Assembly (NCBI GenBank): GCA_036346255.1
Contig: CM070634.1
Span: 84,013,020 to 84,077,019 of the forward strand
Direction of reading: 5' to 3'
DNA: 64,000 bases
Origin: Ampelocalamus luodianensis
Lineage: Eukaryota > Streptophyta > Magnoliopsida > Poales > Poaceae
Shown here: positions 31,644 through 43,622 of the stretch, piece after piece
Layout of the letters: each line of letters begins with the position of its first letter
Numbering within the stretch: the first letter of the stretch is position 1
The notes under the pieces: model-generated
Database searches by the model: none
Told to the model about the DNA's origin: nothing
The model's input: the letters and a program-made list of their open reading frames with translations, nothing else
Made by a program: the position numbers and the translations under genes

Positions 31644-34037
31644 TGTAATACCCTGAATGTTTCTACGGAAGGAGAGTAAACGAAAAAGGGGTTTTTTCTG
31701 TAATACTCCAACTTATTGTAATGAAGGAAGCAGTGAAAAGAGAAATTAAACTTTAGACGAGGGAAAATCTGCAATTCTTTGACAACCTGGGCTTCGGGCT
31801 TTGGCATAGGAGGCCCATGAGGGGCCGGCCACTAATAAAAGGAGGGGGAAACCCTAGCCCACCACTGTAGCATGCATTGCTACAGATGTTTCATAACCCT
31901 TCTGATGCGCACCCTCCTTGCACTCCGTTGCTCTCTCTTGGTGGTGCTCTCCATTCTTTGTTGGCCAAGGAGAAAGGTGGGGAGAGAGGAGAAGAAGAGG
32001 AGATGAGCATCTAGCGGGGGTATTTCAGCGGGCACGCGTGTCTCCAAGGGTAACGATTGCCGGTTGTTGTTGTTTGATTAGTCGTAGAAGTGAAACCGAT
32101 TAAATTTGATTAGATCAAAGTCTGTCTGTTGGAAATTCAATTCTGTCCAGTATTTTGCGCGGCTGTTTTAGCAATCTTAGAGGCCGAATCAGAGGATCCC
32201 ATCTCCTAGAGTATTGTAGGTTTTGTTCTTAGCTTTCGGTGACCGCCAAGAACACTAAATTCCGACTTTCGAGTCAAAAGTTATGATAGATTTATTATCT
32301 ACTGTCCAGAATCCTGACGAGAATTAGCAGTCTCTGTATAGGTTGATATATGGCCTAGTTAGAGGGTGATTCAGAGGTCTTGCCCATAACAAATTTTGAA
32401 GGTGATATCACTAGCTTTCAGTATTGATAAGGAACACCTCATTTGGATTTATAGATCAAAAGTTATGCACTTTTCATTGTGACTGTCCAGATTGTAGGTC
32501 AGTCTGTCCAGATTGTATGTCAGTTTCTATCTTTAGTTTTGACCCGTCTGCCACTTTTTGTTAAAGGCAAAATATGAATATCGTGCCAACTAGGTTATTG
32601 TAGGTAATTTCATAACCTTTTCAGATTGTTAAAGAACACTCAATTCGGAGTTGTAGTTTAAAAGTTATGGACGTTTTAGTTCTGCTGTTCTAATTGCTCA
32701 GTCAGATTCTGTTCTATTGTTTCGTTTGACAGTTAGCAATTTAGTTTGGCCGAATTGGGTTATCTCGTCAACTACAAAGTTGTAGATATATTTGTTAAGC
32801 TCGTGTAGGATCTGGGCTCATCTCTTTTGGTGTCCCAGATCATTAGTTTTGGTCTTTACCGTGCTGCTGTCCTGATGGGATTCCATGTTGCTGCTGGAAT
32901 TTCAGATTCGGATTATGACTATGTTTTGGATGTGCAAGAGGGTAGTGTAGAATATTAATTCATGATGGGCTCTATGTTGTTCTTATTTCGGTTATTTAAT
33001 TGTTTAGGCCGCGAGTCTACGGGTTTGGGAGCGCCATCGTTGCCTACTAACGCGTCGCAACGCGGAAGGCAAGTACTTTGTTGGTTTTAAGTGCTGTGAT
33101 TGTGAATGTTTGCATGAATATGATGTGACATCTTGTGATACCCGAAATGCTGAATTGGTTATGTTCTATCAATATGTGGAGTAAATGCCGAAAGATGATA
33201 TTAGCATTGTTCATGTTCATATCATGCATCCTTTTATTCATGCTATGTCCACGGGAGTGGACTGTAAGTCCCACCATTCCAATGTGTGCAGGTTTGGACA
33301 TTGTTATGTCCCGTCCACGGGAGTGGATTGAAAGACCCATCAATTCCAGTATGGGCACGTAAGACCCATCAATTCCAGTATGGGCAGCTTTGGACACCTA
33401 TATGAAACGTTCTTCATATAGGACTTGGATCCCCGCACTTTTGTTAAGGTCCGGGCTTAAGTGAACACCGACGGGTGTGTCACTCGCTATAACGGTATAA
33501 GCATGTGTGCAGTCCATCTTTGAGTACATTCATTCATGTCATGCATTCCTAAGTTTTCATTCGACGTATGCTCATATTCTCTTATGATGATGACTTGTTC
33601 ATATGTGTGTTATGTCCCTTTTACTGTACTTGCTGAGTCGTGGACTCACTCTTGCGTTGTTTGTTTATTTTAGGTAACCCCTGATGTTGGCTCACTTGGG
33701 AGGGAGTAGACACGCACTACTTGTTCACATCATCCAATTCATGTTCAAGATTAAATTTAGTTCTATCTTACATTCGTAAATGATGAACTGTAATAATAAA
33801 TTTATAATTGGTGAAGGAAGGATACCTTCTCCACATTGATGTTGAATTATTACTGCATGTGAACTTTCATTATCAATGAACTGAAATAAATAGATTAGAT
33901 GGTGAAGGAAGGATACCTTCATCATGTCTTGGTTGTTTTGATACTATCATTAGTTGATTTTATTCAAATTCTTCCGCATTATGGATGTATGTTAGATGTT
34001 TTAGGTGACATCTTGGCTTCGAATAGCGAGGTGTTAC
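31644..34037 (+). repeat. LARD-like element, 5' LTR
   Basis: Repeated at 38380-40764. A TAATAAAAGG word at about 31833 may be the TATA region. At 32160-32890 four degenerate units of roughly 170 bp share a GGCCGAATC...AGCTTTC...AAAAGTTATG...CTGTCCAG layout. A hairpin ladder lies at about 33246-33497. The last bases read GTTAC-GATTGG, apparently GTTACAGATTGG with one base missing. Confidence 0.93.
33246..33497. repeat. Hairpin ladder in plus-strand LARD-like LTR
   Basis: Successive inverted pairs: GTCCAC/GTGGAC (33247-33262); CCCAC-ATT/AAT-GTG (near 33270-33287); GTCCAC/GTGGA (about 33313-33326); two CCCAT/ATGGG pairs (about 33336-33385); a perfect 10-bp stem CCTATATGAA/TTCATATAGG (33397-33422); and CCCGCAC/GTGCGGG, intact only in the other LTR copy (about 40158-40180). 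Confidence 0.85.
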
Positions 34038-34040
34038 GAT

Positions 34041-34052
34041 TGGTATCGAGCG
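34041..34052 (+). other. Primer binding site of plus-strand LARD-like element, altered
   Basis: TGGTATCGAGCG follows the LTR end. It equals the canonical TGGTATCAGAGCG with one A lost from CAG. Confidence 0.85.
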
Positions 34053-37000
34053 GGCTTTAGGTCCGTGGTAATTAAGTTATTAAAATGACACACTGCGTGT
34101 ACGATGGGTGGGATTTGGGTAATCCATCGTATTCGTATTTCTAGTGGTGTGTTTCATCATGTTGAACTGTTCTTGAATTGCTTCTGTATTATCGTTCTTG
34201 TTGTTAATATGAACTAATACTATGATTGTCATGAGATGATCCTGTATATTCATAATTGAGTATTTTGGTGAAGCTTGTTGTTAACGGATGACAAGAAGTG
34301 GAGGTCGTGGTTGTTACTCTGGGATTCACCAGGTTACACCACTGTTCGCAGTACGTGGTTAGAGGAGTAGTTACCCCGAGTACCAAAGTTTCAGGTGTTA
34401 AGCGTGAGTTGCTTTAGTAAGTTGTTCTAGTTCTTGATTTTTGAATTTGGCAATTCTTGTCCTATGGTGGTTGATGAATTTCTCCTGGGTTTGTGGTTCA
34501 TGATAGTTTATGGTTTTCAATAGATCCCTCTTGGTTCTCTGAAACAAATATTGCTTTTCAACTGTTGAGTTGCTTTTACCACTTGTGGTCGTTGTCAATT
34601 GACAAGATTGATGTTTTCATGGTTGCTCCTTCTTTCTCATTGAAAAAGAATGACTCATTTACTCGTTTGATATCTTGGTTAGTGAGAGTTTTCCGCTGTA
34701 AGTTCGTTTGCATGGGAAAGCTTTGGCTTTATCGTTTCTTTTGGATTACTTGAGCGTTGAGGTTTGAAGTCTCTCTTTTCTGTAGTAAGGTGTTAGAATC
34801 CTTTTGTGATGTCTTGCCATGCTTAAAATGAGAAGTTATAACTAAGCGAATAAATTATTACGATATGAGTTACCAAGTTGGGTTATTAGCATGGTGCAAA
34901 TCAATTATTCTTAACTACCATCCATGAAAGTGAAATTGATTAATTTGAAATGTCCTTGTATTTGATACATGGTGTAGGTTAAATAAAGACTGTCCATATC
35001 TGCTCGTAACCTATAGATCTTACGTAAGAGCTAGATTTGTCTATTTCTGGTATGCTAAAATTGTTGAAACTTGCATAAAGGACCGGATGGGTCTTTGGTG
35101 TATCGATTCGTGAAACCTTGTTTATAGAAAATTATGTTAGTGAATATTTAATCATGTTTTGAAATGATTTACGAACAAAGGTGAAATGTAAATCTATGTT
35201 TACATATGGTTATGTGATTACAAATGGAATTAGTCTTGTATGTACACACATGATTAATACCATCATCGATTGTTAATGAGTAGTGAAGAAGGTGTTAAGC
35301 AACACCAATAGTTGAGTAGATTGATTTCGTAAGTAGTCTTTGCTATCGTGCCTTGTGATATTGATATTGCTTAGCATAATCTTGTTATAATAAATTTGTT
35401 TCAACCTTGTGGTTTGTATTCCCTTTGGGAAGTTTTAGGATGGAGTAATAAAGTTTGATGATTCTCAGTACTAGTGTATGTTGTCGATGTTATTAAATCG
35501 TCAAAATTGTGAGAATGAGGTTAATTCTCGTAGTAATTTGATCACCTATGGTGATATTCTCTAAATGATCAAATTTCAAGTTTTATGTCATGATCTTTTG
35601 AGGGTTCAGGCTTTTATGTGGTAAATGAAGTTTATCGAGTAGCGTTATGTTGCAAAGTTATAATGGTTCTTCAGTGATGCAAGTGCTTCGATCTTGAATA
35701 CTTATTTGTTCTTATCTGTTAAGATTCGATATTCTCTTCTTGTGAGGCTTATGCTTTCAACTGTGGACTTCACTTATGTTCTTTGAGTTCATTGCTTAAT
35801 TGGTTTCTTCATTGGTCCCGTGTTCAGTGCAAGTGGTAGATGAGTTTTCTAGTTGGTGAAAGTCGTTTCCATTTGTCTCCTCTTTTGAGAAAGAATCAAC
35901 CCATTCTTTACACGTGGGTCTTTCGAAGTGTTTTCTAACGGTTGTGGTGAAACTGATGTTAATACTCATAGTAATTTGATCGCCTTGATGATATCGTTCA
36001 GTTGAGAATATTTCAAGTTTAGCTTTCGTGATATTTCCTTTGAGCTTTGGAATCATCTGGTAGCTGAAATTATTTTAAATAAATTGAGGTATTGAATTGT
36101 CTTGTTGCTTCTTAAGAGATTCACGTGATTTAATCTTAAAGGATTTTTGGTTTGAGTTGGCAACGTGAAGCGGCAATTAAAGAAAAATTATGTTGGTTCC
36201 CTTAAAAGGAGGATAAACTGCTCGCTTTTCATGAAATCCTGTAATTGGAAATGTTTCGAGTTTGGTGGCTGAGATTATTTGGATCTCATGTTTCGTGTGT
36301 AGTTGAATTGTTCTGAACAAATATGACGTATTGAGGAATTTCACTGGTTCTTAATTAGTCCTTGTGGTTTGGACTAAAGACCTTATCTGGTTCGTTGTGG
36401 CAAAGCGATGTTAGTCAAAGAATTAATTTCAGTGTTAAAGGAAAGAGTGCAGTAGGAATATTTGAGAATTTGAGTCAAGTTTTGTAACTTGTGGTTATTT
36501 GAATTGTTCATAAACTTTTTGCTCTTTACACTCAAGAGTTGTCGAGTTTCAATCGCAATGTCATTCTTTTTATTGGTGGTTATCTGCTATTCCCTTTTCG
36601 AGGGATGTGTGCCCTTCGCTGTGAACTCAACTTTCGTTTTCCCAGATCTTCATTACCAGATTATTTCTTTTGATCTCGTGCTCACTGTGAGCAGCAACAT
36701 TTTCTTGTGTGGTGAAATTTGTTCGTGTTCGCCTCTTTCTTTTGAGAAAGGATCAACCGTTTTGTGTTGTAAAGTTTTACAACTCGTAAGTTGTTATTTG
36801 TTTGGTGGTGGTTAAGTGATTGTAGGGGTGAGTTTTTTCTACCAAGCTATTGGAGGAGTAATAGAAGATGAGTTGGTTTTGATCTAAACCTCTTGGAGGG
36901 AAGTTGATTCAGATGGAATGTATGGCTTCGAAGTAAAACTGTATAGTGTTCGACTAAGTAGGACCTATGGTATAGTGTAGTTCCAGAACTTTGGTTCATG

Positions 37001-38365
37001 TTGAAATGTTGGGGATTATCAAATGTATGGAAACCTTAATTAATTTTATAGAGTAACACAATTGGAAAGTATTGCGATGTTGTGTGAGTGATTCCTGATG
37101 ATGTTAATGAGTGATTATGTCGGAATTGTGGGGATGTTAGAGATTTAATCCGATGATTTCACCATGTGTTATAAGAGGAATTCGTTGTAGGGGTCTTGGA
37201 GGTTAAATTTGGGCTTTCCATTTTCATGCTAGACTTTTGGTCGCCCAAAGATTTGTGTGTAGAGGAGATAGAAAACTGGAGTATTCGAGTAGTGGAATGA
37301 TTGTCGATAGAACCCTTCGATGTAGTTCATGAGCGGGTATCTTGAGGATTCGACGTGTTATTCTTGAAAGTTGGAGGTGATGATGTATTTCGGTTTAAGC
37401 CTAATTTGAGGATGTTAAATTAAGAGGTTTGAGACCGTGTGGTACGCGATGAATTCGAATTCCAAGGTTGGAGAGATAGTTTATTCCAAAAAGTGAAACT
37501 AAGGAAAAGATGTCTTCTTGATTAGTGAAGCGTTTTTATTCTCGCATGAGCTTTGTCTTTGTTGACCAATGTCTTTCGTAAGTTGAGTTTGACTCGATTT
37601 TGGTATGTGTGGTTCTTATCGGTTCAGGAAGAATAAAGGAAGTTTTGATTTGGGCATTTAAAATGATTCCTTCTTTAGTTTTCGTGATGTTTATTCGCAA
37701 ACTGCCACTTGGAAGGTGGAAAGGTTTTCGTGATGAAATTCGATTTGGGATTTGACTCTTTAGTACCGAAATGTAACGCTTAGTTGCGATGTGAATCTTT
37801 CGTTTTCAGATGGGTTTTGTTGGTAAAGAGTTTGCTTAAAGAGAGTTTTGTCGTATATTTCGGTTAAAGGAGGTGATCCTTGCTTTAGTGAAGAGTTCGA
37901 TTGAGAGGTGGAACACGAGTTCCGTGTTCTTTGTGCTTGTCGTGTGGTTCGTATCATTGGGAAGGTTAACCCAAGATATATTGGGTTGTTTTCGCTAGTT
38001 GGCGTATCGCCAGGATCGCCTCGAGTCCTTACGCGAGATGCGTAACGTCTTGTATGTTCTCGTGTTGAGTGAGTACCTCGGAGATCCGAGTTTGAGGTTT
38101 CGTTTGCGCCGCTGACCATCGAGTGAGATCTTACCTTGAGTTTTGTCCGATAAGTGTACCGGAAGTACCGGGTTGAGTGTTAGATCGGGCGTCGTGTTAC
38201 GTCGTTGTGTTGTGGTATTTTCAGTCCGAGAGAGGCTACCGGGAAGTTGGAGTTTCGCGTGCATGAGCTTTAGCGGTGTTGTTCACAACAGTGCGTGGTT
38301 ACCGTTGTTCGTTCTCGATCGTGATTGTTCTTTCGCTTAAGTGTGTTTAGATTCGGGTCGAATCT
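34053..38365 (+). other. Interior of plus-strand LARD-like element, no coding capacity
   Basis: 4.3 kb with frequent stops in all frames and no retroviral protein motif. It is T/G-rich on this strand. Parts such as 37850-38150 are the inverse complement of 22260-22560 in the other LARD-like element. Confidence 0.8.
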
Positions 38366-38379
38366 GTTAAGGGGTAGAA
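38366..38379 (+). other. Polypurine tract of plus-strand LARD-like element
   Basis: GTTAAGGGGTAGAA abuts the 3' LTR start TGTAATACCC. Confidence 0.9.
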
Positions 38380-40764
38380 TGTAATACCCGAATGTTTCTA
38401 CTGAAGGAGAGTAAACGAAAAGTGGTTTTTCTGTAATACTCCAACTTATTGTAATGAAGGAAGCGGTGAAAAGAGAAATTAAACTTTAGACGAGGAAAAT
38501 CTGCAATTCTTTGACAACTGGGCTTGGGCTTTGGCATAGGAGGCCCATGAGGGGCCACCACTAATAAAAGGAGGAAACCTAGCCCACCACTGTAGCATGC
38601 ATTGCTACAAGTTTATGCAGCAGCTTCTGATCGCGCGCCTCCTTGCACTCCGTTGCTCTCTCTTGGTGGTGCTCTCCATTGCTTTGTTGGCCAAGGAGAA
38701 AGGTGGAGGGAGAGAGGAGAAGAAGAGGAGATGAGCATCTAGCGGGGTATTTCAGCGGCGCGCGTGTCTCCAAGGGTAACGATTGCGGTTGTTGTTGTTT
38801 GATTAGTCGTAGAAGTGAAACCGATTAAATTTGATTAGATCAAAGTCTGTCTGTTGGAAATTCAATTCTGTCCAGTATTTTGCGCGGCTGTTTTAGCAAT
38901 TTTAGAGGCCGAATCAGAGGATCCCATCTCCTAGAGTATTGTAGGTTTTGTTCTTAGCTTTCGGTGGCCTCCAAGAACACTAAATTCCGACTTTCGAGTC
39001 AAAATTTATGATAGATTTATTATCTGCTGTCCAGAATCCTGACGAGAATTAGCAGTCTCTGTATAGGTTGATATATGGCCTAGTTAGAAGGTGATTCAGA
39101 GGTCTTGCCCATAACAAATTTTGAAGGTGATATCACTAGCTTTCAGGATTGATAAAGAACACCTCATTTGGATTTATATATCAAAAGTTATGCACTTTTC
39201 ATTGTGACTGTCCAGATTGTAGGTCAGTCTGTCCAGATTGTATGTGAGTTTCTATCTTTAGTTTTGACCCGTGTGCCACTTTTTGTTAAAGGCAAAATAT
39301 GAATGTTGTGCCAACTAGGTTATTGTAGGTAATTTCATAACCTTTTCATATTGTTAAAGAACACTCAATTCGGAGTTGTAGTTTAAACGTTATGGACGTT
39401 TTACTTCTGCTGTTCTAATTGCTCAGTCAGATTCTGTTCTGCTGTTTCGTTTGACAGTTAGCAATTTAGTTTGGCCGAACTGGGTTATCTCGTCAACTAC
39501 AAAGTTGTAGATATATTTGTTAAGCTCGTGTAGGATCTGGGCTCATCTCTTTTGGAGTCCCAGATCATTAGTTTTGGTCTTTATCGTGCTGCTGTCCTGA
39601 TGGGATTCCATGTTGCTGCTGGAATTTCAGATTCGGGTTATGACTATATTTTGGATGTGCAAGAGGGTAGTGTAGAATATTAATTCATGATGGGCTCTAT
39701 GTTGTTCTTATTTCGGTTATTTAATTGTTTAGGCCGCGAGTCTACGGGTTTGGGAGCGCCATCGTTGCCTACTAACGCGTCGCAACGCGGAAGGCAAGTA
39801 CTTTGTTGGTTTTGAGTGCTGTGATTGTGAATGTTTACATGAATATGATGTGACATCTTGTGATACCCGAAATGCTGAATTGGTTATGTTCTATCAATAT
39901 GTGGAGTAAATGCCGAAAGATGATATTAGCATTGTTCATGTTCATATCATGCATCCTTTTATTCATGCTATGTCCACTGGAGTGGACTGTAAGTCCCACC
40001 ATTCCAATGTGGGCAGGTTTGGACATTGTCATGTCCCGTCCACGGGAGTGGATTGAAGACCCATCAATTCCAGTATGGGCACGTAAGACCCATCAATTCC
40101 AGTATGGGCAGCTTTGGACACCTATATGAAACGTTCTTCATATAGGACTTGGATCCCCGCACTTTTGTTAAGGTGCGGGCTTAAGTGAACACCGACGGGT
40201 GTGTCACTCGCTATACCGGTATAAGCATGTGTGCAGTCCATCCTTGAGTACATTCATTCATGCCATGCATTCCTAAGTTTTCATTCGACGTATGCTCATA
40301 TTCTCTTATGATGATGACTTGTTCATGTGTGTGTTATGTCCCTTTTACTGTACTTGCTGAGTCGTGGACTCACTCTTGCGTTGTTTGTTTATTTTAGGTA
40401 ACCCCTGATGTTGGCTCACTTGGGAGGGAGTAGACACACACTACTTGTTCACATCATCCAATTCATGTTCAAGATTAAATTTAGTTCTATCTTACATTCG
40501 TAAATGATGAACTGTAATAATAAATTTATAATTGGTGAAGGAAGGATACCTTCTCCACATTGATGTTGAATTATTACTGCATGTGAACTTTCATTATCAA
40601 TGAACTGAAATAAATAGATTAGATGGTGAAGGAAGGATACCTTCATCATGTCTTGGTTGTTTTGATACTATCATTAGTTGATTTTATTCAAATTCTTCCG
40701 CATTATGGATGTATGTTAGATGTTTTAGGTGACATCTTGGCTTCCGAATAGCCAGGGTGTTACA
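38380..40764 (+). repeat. LARD-like element, 3' LTR
   Basis: Direct repeat of 31644-34037, ending GCCAGGGTGTTACA. The hairpin ladder recurs at about 39969-40226. Differences from the 5' copy include many single-base losses at CTG/CAG/CCGG-type words. Confidence 0.95.
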
Positions 40765-40769
40765 TTCTA

Positions 40770-43622
40770 CTTCTTATTATTATATCTTGTTGCATTCCTC
40801 GGATCCAAAATATAGGTTAAACTCCACCAAAAAGGTTAACTTGGATATGTGCATATGTTTCCATTACACATTTGTGTATGCACACATTTAGGGGGAGTTC
40901 ATTCTATATTTTGTGGTTTCATTAGTATTAATCCATATTCTCTTTCCACATATATTAAGGATCTTTACTTTGAAACATATCCTTGAATATATTTAACTTG
41001 TGTAGTTAATATATTCATATGAGTATATGAGAGCATATGAGACTTGTGTAGTTCATTGATGCTCATATATCCTTGAATATATTTTAACTTGTGTAGTTAA
41101 TATATTCATATGAGTATATACAACTTGTGTAGTTCGTATACACTCATATTTAGTATATACAACTTGTAGTTCGTATATACTCTTGGTATATATAACTTGT
41201 GTAGTTCATATATACTCATATCACTTTATATTCAATTATTTGCAATTGTGTTGTGGGACTAATGTGTGTGCTAAGATGTTTTCAAGGCTTAGTCCCGGAG
41301 TTTGAATGGTGACATGAAAAGGAAATGCAAAGGTGATAAGAGATCAACATGGCTCAAGACAAAGGAGTCATGCATTGCATTTCGAAAAGCTTCTAGAAAT
41401 GCGGTAGTACCGGCGTTGTATGCGCGGTAGTACCGCACCGCGGATGTACCGATTTCTGTGTGGTATGAACATTCCAGTAGCATTGCTTTTTGGACTTGGT
41501 TTGCTCTGAGGTGGAGCGGTAGTACCGGAGTTCATGTGGCGGAACTACCGCGTAGCGGTATGACCGCAAATATGTTGGCGGTATGTAAATTCCAGAGAAG
41601 GTATTTTTCTGTATTTCTCGAGCCTCTGGAAATCAGTAGTACCGCATCTGAGAAACGGTACTACCGGAGAGCGGTATTACCGGATGCTAGTTGGCGGTAA
41701 TACCGCACCTGTTAGTAATGGCTTGTTCAAAGACATTTATGCAGGTATATCTTGTTAATTAATGTTAATGACATTGTGGGACTAACATTTTCCATGAGTT
41801 GGATAAATAGGTTATGTTCCAGGGTGATGAAGACTTTGGATGACATCATGAGTTGATTGTCATCAAGTCAAGGTTCAAGAAGATGATGCATCATGTGTTG
41901 ATGCATATCAAGATCTCGAATAAGAGATGATCATGAGTTGATGATCGAGTCAAGAGAAGACTCATCATGTGTTGATTGAGGTCAAGTAAAAGATGCATCA
42001 TGTGTTGATGCATATCAAGACGATGACCCGGACATGAAGCGAGGATGTGAGTCATCAAGCTTCAAGTGGATGGTCAAGGCAAAGGTATGACTAGCTAGGG
42101 CTAAGGAATTGTTCCTAGTCTTTTACCGGTCTCGGTGTTTGGTTGGAGACCGGATTGCTAGAATAGGTTGCCGTACTATTAAGAGGGGTCTTGTCTAGTA
42201 GCTTGAGTTAGTCATGTGTTGATAGCTCATTGTGTTTGCTCTAGCTCAACTTAACATGTTGCCTATATTTGCGAATGTGTTTTGCAAATAGTTGAGGCTC
42301 ATGGATAATCCTTGTAGCATGTGACTATACTTTGCAAATGTGTTTTGCAAACGGTTGAAGTCCATGTACCTACTCCTTATAGCATGATCTAAGTTTGCAA
42401 ATATGTTTTGCAAATTGTTGGGATTCATGTATTTTCCCTTGGCATGGTCTAAGATTGCTTGTTGCTAACTCTTTGGACTTAGACCATGGTAGTGGCTCTT
42501 TGAAGTTGTGCTTTTTGATTTGATAAAATGTGTTTGAGATCAAATCAAATAGGTGGGTTGAGTAGCCCACTGAATAAGCTTTCAATAGAGTCCAAGATCA
42601 CTCAATTCCGACATCGGAGTCAAAAGTTATGACCTTTTTACCGAGTATGGTCTGTGCTAAAAATTGGGCTGCGGTAGTACCACCCGTATAACTGCGGTAG
42701 TACCGCAGTGCGGTAGTACCGCCCGTATAACTGCGGTAGTACCGCACCAAGGCTGTAACGGCTAGTTTTTGCTGATTTCAACACCCAACGGCTAGTTTTT
42801 GTTGTGGGGGCTATAAATACCCCCTTGGCCGGTTGAGAGACAACCTTTGGCATCCCATTGAGTTCCTTTGAGCTAAGAGCAAGCCCTCTACTCCCATTTG
42901 TGCATGTGTTGCACTTAGTGAGGTTTGAGAGGCAAATCCTATTGCATGTGTTGCATTAGGTGGTGGATTTAGTATCCACAAGAGCTTTGACACTTGATTG
43001 GTTCAAGTGAAAGTTTGAGACTTGTTACTCTTAGTGTTTGCCGACACCTAGACGGCGTGGAGGCGTCGTGGTCCGGTGATCTTCTCAAGTGAAGCTTGTG
43101 AGAAGGCCCGGTGTTTGTGAGTGGCTTGGTGCTCGCCATCTCCGGAGTGGAGTAAGAGCAACCCTAGTGGAGCGAGGTGTTGATACCTCGGAGGAAGGCT
43201 TAATTTGTGGAGCCGGCCCAATTGGTTTGAGTTTCCCTCAACGTGGATTATGGGAGACCGACAAGTCTCCGACCACCACGGTAAAACATCATTGTGTCCC
43301 GTGTCTTCTTGTTATTAGCTTTCATATGCTTTACTTTGTGCAATTTACATTCATTGTATAATTGCTTATTCATTTGTATGTTTGCTATCTTGTATGTATT
43401 TTATTGATCATATCATTAGTTGATAGTTTACAAGTCTTTGCTAAATTGCTCTATTTATTATTGACTTGTAGTGTTGGTGCACTTAGTTGAACCTAGTTGC
43501 TTTAGGCTTTAATTGTGCTAAACCGAATTGTTATTTAGCTTCCGCATTAGAATTCGGTTTTAACGCATAAAAGTTTTAAAACGCCTATTCACCCCCCTCT
43601 AGTCGGCCTCCTCGATCTTACA
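40770..43622 (+). repeat. Copia 3' LTR, second part
   Basis: Matches about 14872-17674 of the 5' LTR and ends in CTTACA before the AAGAT duplicate. Relative to the 5' LTR it carries an extra copy of the GCGGTAGTACCGC palindrome unit (about 42670-42750). It keeps bases that the 5' copy lacks at many CTG and CCGG sites. TATA box at 42812-42819. Confidence 0.95.

Larger units (their letters stand above)
31644..40764 (+). mobile_element. Non-coding LTR retrotransposon (LARD-like), plus strand, inside copia 3' LTR
   Basis: Direct repeats 31644-34037 and 38380-40764 (TGTAATACCC to GGGTGTTACA) are flanked by the duplication TTCTA. A PBS follows the first LTR, and the PPT GTTAAGGGGTAGAA precedes the second. 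The 4.3 kb interior has no gag or pol features. It is related to the 19373-28619 element by interior sequence, PPT and LTR layout but points the other way. The two are the youngest insertions of the nest, since each interrupts the copia element. An autonomous gypsy-type partner would be needed for its movement; that is an inference from the class. Confidence 0.92.
14522..43622 (+). mobile_element. Ty1/copia-type LTR element with gag only, hosting two further LTR elements
   Basis: The direct terminal repeats begin TGAAAGATCTAGACCC and end CTACA/CTTACA-type in CA. They are flanked by the 5-bp duplication AAGAT (14517-14521 and 43623-43627). The 5' LTR is 14522-17674; the 3' LTR runs 31288-43622 with an insertion inside. 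A tRNA-Met PBS follows the 5' LTR, a gag ORF lies at 17732-19279, and purine tracts precede the 3' LTR. Removing the nested elements leaves about 4.3 kb of internal DNA with no protease, integrase, RT or RNase H. It therefore looks non-autonomous (gag-only, TR-GAG-like). Gag type, long LTRs, LTR palindromes and several PPT-like tracts resemble Sirevirus-lineage copia; that lineage is an inference. Confidence 0.92.

Noticed and set aside
33135..33362. 75-codon ORF repeated near 39860-40129
   Set aside because: Repeated because of LTR duplication. The product changes length between the copies and covers the hairpin ladder.
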